Assembly (NCBI RefSeq): GCF_000004075.3
Contig: NC_026659.2
Coordinates: forward strand, 31,576,272-31,640,271
Length of the DNA stretch: 64,000 nt
Source: Cucumis sativus
Taxonomy: Eukaryota > Streptophyta > Magnoliopsida > Cucurbitales > Cucurbitaceae
Reading direction: 5' to 3'
Positions 58,964 through 64,000 of the stretch are shown piece after piece (the first letter of the stretch is position 1; each line of letters begins with the position of its first letter). The translations under genes and the position numbers were made by a program. A model generated the notes under the pieces. The model saw only the letters and a list, made by a program, of their open reading frames with translations. It did no database searches and had not been told where the DNA came from.

Positions 58964-60309
58964 TTAAATCCTAGTATAAAGTAGTGTTTTAACAAATCCA
59001 TATTCCAAATGCTCCTGAACATACCATGTCTCCATAGAAGGGCTGTTGTTTAGCAATTTGTTCAAGATTTCATTTGACTTCTCAATATCACTTTCACAAA
59101 CGCCTCCCTCCCTAACCCTCAACTCCCTCAATTTTTCAAACATGAAGCTTTCATCTTTCAGTGTAGAAGGAATAATAACATACTCCGAAAGATCCTGAAA
59201 CCAAACAAAAGTTCAAAAAGTTGAACATTGTTACAACAAAAAGAATATATAATCAAACCACATGTATATATGAATAATACCTCCACAGCAACAGTATTAA
59301 TCACTATTGAATTTGCCTTTTGAAGTAGATAAAACACACTTCTTAGATGTTCTACAATTTCATTCTCTATCTCATACATGTCAAGCATTGGTATTTTATA
59401 ATCCAGAGAAAATTCAACTTTTTGTAAAGACAGAAAATCATCAGTAGAGTCCAAACAAGGCACAATATTATCTAATTTGACAAATCTCAGATTAGGAGTA
59501 CACAAAGAGATCTCTATGCCGCATCTATATTCACGACAAGATAGAATTCCCAATTCCAAGTACTCAAGTTTTGGAGCACAGATGTCTAGATGTTCGAAAC
59601 AAGAGCCTCGTAGAATCAAACGTTCAAGAAGTGGATAATCGGGTAACATGCCGTCTTCAAATTCATCGAAAAAGAAATCTGTATAGAAATTTTCAATCTC
59701 AAGAGACTTCAAGAATTCGAAACTATGAGGAACCCATATGCCCTCGTAGTACCCTGAGAGCTTTAGGGAACGACATGTCGTAAAATGGCGACACCAATTC
59801 GAAAAATCCAAATCCCCGCCGTCGATGGAGAGGTCTTCGACATTGTTCAATGCAGCGAAATAAAACAATAGTTTGAAAACTAGTTGGTCTTCCTTGGCGA
59901 ACCTTTGTGTCTCAGTCAATTCTTCGCCCCTAGCACGGCAACCTATGGGTTCGGTGGCGAAAAACATAGTTATTTTGTTGACCTTAGAGAGTGAAGTAAG
60001 ATGCATACGGCGATGGGACAAAACCCGTTTGATGAAACGACGGAAGCATCTTTCCCGTTGACGATTCAAATGAGGGCATGAGAAGGAGGGAAAGTCGAAG
60101 AGTAAAGTTGGGATTGAAGTCCAAAGATTTGACCATCTTTTTGATAAGAGTGAAGTAGTTTTGATGAGAGTTTGAGTATCCATAGAGGAGAGAATTTGAT
60201 GGAGAATGTCATTTGGTAAGAGGCTAATCCTGTCTTCTTCCATCTTCCCTTCTTTTTCTTGGATCATAGTCTGGTAATTTGGAGCTATGGAAGAGATGAT
60301 GGAGGTCAT
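58964..60309 (-). CDS. F-box/LRR protein, intact, second subfamily
   Basis: A likely SCF ubiquitin-ligase substrate receptor. Exons: 60309-59281 and 59194-58964; 419 residues, phase 0. The F-box begins at MEEDRISLLPNDILHQILSSM and runs to SKRWSNLWTSIPTL. Leucine-rich segments follow (NNVEDLSIDGGDLDF, FLKSLEIENFYTDF, DYPLLERLILRGSCFEHLDICAPKLEYLELG, split by position). The C-terminal exon (DLSEYVIIPSTLKDESFMFEKL, then NEILNKLLNNSPSMETWYVQEHLE) has the FBD-like 'LL..SP.ME' signature. The first ATG gives 22 extra residues before MEEDR. The inner ATG (about 60243) could also be used. No lesion is seen. Confidence 0.82.
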
Positions 60310-61079
60310 GAAGAGTTGGTGCTGTGTGAGTGCGGTTTAAACTTTAAACTTTGATATAATTGCAAGGAGATGACGTTTTAGGGTTAATTATTAAGGCAAT
60401 TGTTGAAAAATGTGTAATTTATAGAAAAAATGTTTTAAATTACACAAGTAATAAAAATAGTTTAAAAGATTTAATCCTATAAAAAAAAAAGACTTCTTAA
60501 AAATAGTTGTTAGAATTTCGTTATTTCGTTACTCTTTCGATACAATGTTAACTCAACAACTATTAACCAGTCGATCCAAACATTTAAGAGAAACAGTTAA
60601 TGTCGTTACATATTGTTACCTAGTTGGTAAGAAGCGTGTGAGTGGGTCTATGATCAATGATCATTTCCCTTTTTCTCGCTTCTTAAATGGAAAGGAGAAT
60701 TCTTTCTTTTTCCTACAATTGGAAGTATGAAGAAGCAAAGAAGCGGAGCAGAAGTTCTTACTATGAATATAAACAAGTCAGAGGGACGGAGGAAAGACTT
60801 TCTTTTCACTTCGAAACTCATTCATTCCACATGTTAATATAATAGATTTCATACTACTCTGTCATAGGGGTCCTTCAGACTCACTTCGAAACTCATTCAT
60901 TCCAAATTTTGTTTTGGTGTGACGTTTTGTAACAAGATAAAGTATAAAATCCCTACCTTGATAAAAAGAAATTGAGGTTGGAAAGTTTAGAAGTGTAGAA
61001 GAGGAAATATGATAGTTTTAAGGGAGACGTGGAACTCAAGATGTTGCATGAACAACAAAACTTGAGGGTCCATGCGAAA
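60310..61079. other. Divergent promoter region between the F-box gene and PSB33
   Basis: The two genes are transcribed away from each other from this stretch. A phrase 'tcacttcgaaactcattcattcca' occurs twice (about 60807 and 60880), one copy differing at the end. No gene is seen. Confidence 0.5.
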
Positions 61080-61100
61080 CCAATCACACAACGTATAAAA
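61080..61100 (+). promoter_or_regulatory. CCAAT and TATA elements of PSB33
   Basis: CCAAT at 61080-61084 and TATAAAA at 61094-61100 lie about 200 bases before the ATG. A strongly pyrimidine-rich leader follows (61210-61290, CTCTCT runs). That fits a light-regulated plastid-protein gene, but the regulation itself is inferred. The two boxes are unusually close together. Confidence 0.55.
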
Positions 61101-61297
61101 ATTTGGTGCACATATTGATCGATATTCAAATCACCTTTCTTCTCATTACTGGCCCTCCTTTTTCATTGACCCTTTTGTTATCCATTTCATGTGGTCGTCA
61201 ATGGAAAATCCTCCATTTTCTCTCTCTCTCTCTCCTCCCCTGCTTCTTCTCTCACCATCACTCTCCCTCTCCATTTTTCTTCCACTTCCACCTTCCA

Positions 61298-62990
61298 ATG
61301 GCCCTCAATTCCACTAATTTCACTTCCCATTTTGCCTCCACATTCCGCCGGATCCACCCCATCTCCGCTCCTTGCACCGCCGCACTGCCCCTTCTCAAAC
61401 CCGCCCTTCACCGCTCCCTTTTCGCTTCTCCTCTGCCCCTTGCCCGGAAAATCTCCTGCAAAGCCTCCGAGATCTCGGTGGCCGAGGAATCTTCCGCCTC
61501 TGGTAACTGGGTGCCGGTGGTTCCGTTGTCGGCGCTGCCCAGAGGGGAGCGGCGCGTGATTATTCAGGGCGGTGAAACTATTTTGCTTCTTTGGTATAAG
61601 GATAGGATTTTTGCTATTGAGAATCGCTCCCCTGCTGAAGGTGCTTACACTGAAGGCCTCCTCAATGCTAAGCTCACTAAGGTTAAATTTTTTGCTTCTG
61701 ACTTCTCTGATTTTTATCGAGAACTAAGAACTCCTTATTTCAAATCTGTGTGCTTTCTGGACTTGGATATGTTGGTTGCACACACTTGAACTATTGATTA
61801 TTCTTTTGCTACTTTGCATTCCTTATTTCCTACGGTTACTAGATAAAAATGTAAGGATGATGAGCTCTCAATTGGTCCTGATTTAGAGAAGATTATGTTC
61901 ATTATTGGATTCAACAAAGTATTTCAATACTCCTTTTTCAAGCAACGAAGTTTGAAAAAGCCCATTCTGCTTTAGTCGAGTTTGGACAGTAGATCCCTCC
62001 TTTTCCTTGCAATGGTTTGATACTGTCAATTGGGTCAAACTGATTTCATTTAAAAGCCTCATATAATCGAAATTTTATTCTCATGTGTACAGTGTGGATC
62101 AAGCTTGATTTAACCTAATAGACCTCCTACAGTAGAGATGTATGCTATCATAATCTCAAAATTTTGGCACTGCATGGTGGAAATTAACTTTTAGATGTTC
62201 TTTCCCTTGATAAGTACTTTTTAAGTCTATTATTTAGTGATTTGAATATAAGTATTCAAACCAACTTATGTGTATCTGTCAGATGGGTTTCTCCGAAAAG
62301 TGTGTTTTTATACTCTTTTAAGACTCCAATGTTCTTAATATTTATCACCATTTAGTTTTTCAAACAGTAATGAGTTATAATATATGCTTGCAATTTAGAA
62401 CACTTCATTGAATGATCACTCTTTCCCGACTCAGGATGGCTGTATTGTCTGTCCAACGACAGATAGCACATTTGACCTCCAAACTGGAGAAATAAAGGAA
62501 TGGTATCCAAAGAACCCAGTCCTCAGGGTCCTCACACCAGCCTTAAGGAAGCTTTTCATATACGCTGTTAAAACTGATGAAAATAACATCTATATCAACA
62601 TGAGAGGAAATGTAATATCAGATTCATCTGCTGAGATTGTCTTCAGTGGGAAAGCTCAACCTGGTGTAACTGCAACTGATGTCAATGTGGACGAGGTAAC
62701 TAGAGAATGCTGAACCCTAAGACAAATCGAATCCGTTCTTTTTTTTTCCTTTCCCATAGTTTTCTTCAGTTCTTGAACTTCTGCCTTGTGTTTTGTTCAA
62801 GGTGAGAATGGTGGTTGATGAAGATCTTGAAGGGTTTGGTTTCACTGGAAAGAATGAAGTGATAAATGGAAAGGCGGCAGTGATTGGCTTCTTGTTATTG
62901 TTAGATTTTGAGCTCCTAACTGGTAAGGGTCTTCTCAAGGGAACTGGTTTCTTGGACTTCATTTATTCTGTTTCAGACGCTTTCAAATAG
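61298..62990 (+). CDS. PSB33: PSB33/LIL8, thylakoid Rieske-fold protein
   Basis: A plant-specific thylakoid membrane protein that stabilises photosystem II and its antenna organisation. Exons: 61298-61681, 62435-62695, 62802-62990; 277 residues (Arabidopsis about 287). Residues 1 to about 52 are a Ser/Ala/Arg-rich transit peptide. The Rieske-like fold runs from about 70 to 160 (WVPVVPLSALPRGERR, then LLLWYKDRIFAIENRSPAEG). The cluster ligands are missing: the C-x-H position reads ENRSP, and in the second site Cys134 remains (VCPTTD) but the His is Thr137. The C-terminal exon has EVINGKAAVIGF (234-245) and FELLTGKGLL, the single light-harvesting-like helix that gave the name LIL8. It ends tail to tail with the next gene, 257 bases apart. 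Confidence 0.92.
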
Positions 62991-63247
62991 ATGTAAGTTC
63001 AGTTTTTTTCCGGTTGGGAAGTACCAGTATCTGTTCTTGTATACTATACATATACACAGCAAGAAATTAGATGGCTCTTGTTGAAGCAAAAAGAAAAAAA
63101 ATGTTCCATTCTTTTATTGAAGTTTACAGATGACCTCAAAAGCATACTGTTTATTAAACTGGCAATCATATAAAATCAGAAGAGCAAAACATTCATATAC
63201 AAGATTTTATAGCAAAATCAGCAGTAACCTCTATGCAAGAAAGGTTT

Positions 63248-64000
63248 TCATTCTAGCTTCTGGGCCTGTGGGCTGCTTTGTGGTGAATTAGCAGGAAGCA
63301 GTAGTCGTCTAGGCGACGCTCCCTCCAAAACAGGCCTCCCGCTCGCACTGCCTTCATATACAGGCATTCCTGTCCCAACAAGGGACGTCCTCCTCGAACC
63401 ATTAGCAGAAAGTAGAAACCTGAATGTCCAGTTCAGGACATTAGGTGCAAACATCCTGTATAGCAGGAAGACATCATACCAGCTTGGGTACTTCACATAT
63501 GTATTTCCCCGACATGCCCCTGACACAATCAACTTTGCAAACTCCTCAACCGGGCCCCCAGCCACATGCACCTGAATGGAAAAATGTACACCATTAATCG
63601 ATCATTGATAGATTGGCCAAGCTAAAGAGCTGTTTTGTTTTACCTCTCTTTCTTCCTTCCGTTGCATTTCTGCACCTTCTTCTACCATGAACTTTCCTCG
63701 GGTCATTTCACTACCAATCCAACCATGTGTAGCAATTGTTATCCCAACATCATCTTTCACTTCAAACCTCAATGTCTCGTAGAAGTTCACCAGTGCTGCC
63801 TTTGCAGCCTGTTTATAATCGAAATCAAGACTAACATCAAATGATCATGAATCAACAAATCTAATGGAGACTTATTTATTCGAAAATGGATATGTTATGT
63901 TCCCAGAGAGAGGCTATTGATAGTGAATAATTGTGAACTCACAGAGTACAGACTCATTCGTGGCAGAGGCAACCACGTCTCGACCGATGCGTTAACAATG
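63248..64000 (-). CDS. 11-beta-HSD-like dehydrogenase (steroleosin family), 3' part
   Basis: An NADP-dependent short-chain dehydrogenase of the family that includes oil-body steroleosins; the true substrate is uncertain. Visible exons: from beyond the window edge to 63943, 63808-63644, and 63571-63248. That is about 181 residues of the C-terminal half. The catalytic YxxxK is formed across an intron: exon end MSLYS joins AAKAALVNF, giving Y-S-A-A-K. Downstream come THGWIGSEMT (the PG-motif position, here HG) and the family tail GGPVEEFAKLIVSGACRG with KYPSWYDVFLLYR. The Rossmann nucleotide site, the N-terminal anchor and any proline knob lie outside, so an oil-body role cannot be judged. The C-terminal 55 residues are Ser/Pro-rich and probably disordered. 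Confidence 0.85.

Noticed and set aside
61187..61559. Alternative frames over PSB33 exon 1
   Set aside because: They are shadows of the GC-rich transit-peptide exon. The true frame joins exons 2 and 3 in phase.

Overview
The window is AT-rich nuclear DNA of a dicot plant. Genes are split by many introns, retrotransposon debris is abundant, and several proteins are plastid-targeted or plant-specific. From the repeat texture and the protein sequences I think of a cucurbit (Cucumis-like), but that is an impression without any search behind it.

Layout. (1) 1-12 kb: HISN3, the BBM-II/ProFAR isomerase of plastid histidine synthesis, in eight exons. Its second intron is about 7.1 kb and filled with broken LINEs in both orientations; its fifth intron carries an intact-looking TRIM retroelement. 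(2) 13-15.8 kb, minus strand: a CC-NBS-LRR resistance gene broken by two frame disruptions and a P-loop Gly-to-Glu change. (3) 18-24.7 kb, minus strand: two tandem alpha/beta-hydrolase genes 4.2 kb apart, with the same 5'-UTR introns, TATA box and an unusual GC-AG intron. (4) 24.7-29.7 kb: intergenic, with LINE fragments and a C/T-rich island. (5) 29.7-34.2 kb: MED17 (Mediator subunit), preceded by a tandem duplication of its own promoter/leader. (6) 35-44.2 kb: CPL4, an FCP1-BRCT phosphatase of the RNA polymerase II CTD, with a spliced leader, a LINE fragment and a second TRIM in its introns. (7) 45-60.3 kb: a birth-and-death cluster of F-box/LRR genes: two intact genes (45.9 kb plus, 60.3 kb minus) and at least six pseudogenes or remnants. 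(8) 61-64 kb: PSB33/LIL8, a thylakoid Rieske-fold protein without its cluster ligands, tail to tail with a partial 11-beta-HSD-like (steroleosin family) dehydrogenase cut by the window end.

How the genes relate. They are ordinary housekeeping or family genes with no operon-like functional unit. MED17 and CPL4 both act on RNA polymerase II transcription and lie side by side, which may be chance. The accessory content is tandem duplication followed by decay (hydrolases, F-box genes, NLR) and small non-autonomous elements inside introns. I found no clearly novel biological system. The best second-look items are the two TRIMs, the MED17 leader duplication, the shared GC-AG intron with a paralogue intron difference, and the ligand-less Rieske protein.

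Exon borders were placed by hand from GT/GC-AG sites, phase and protein continuity. Every gene model given as complete stays in frame across all its introns.
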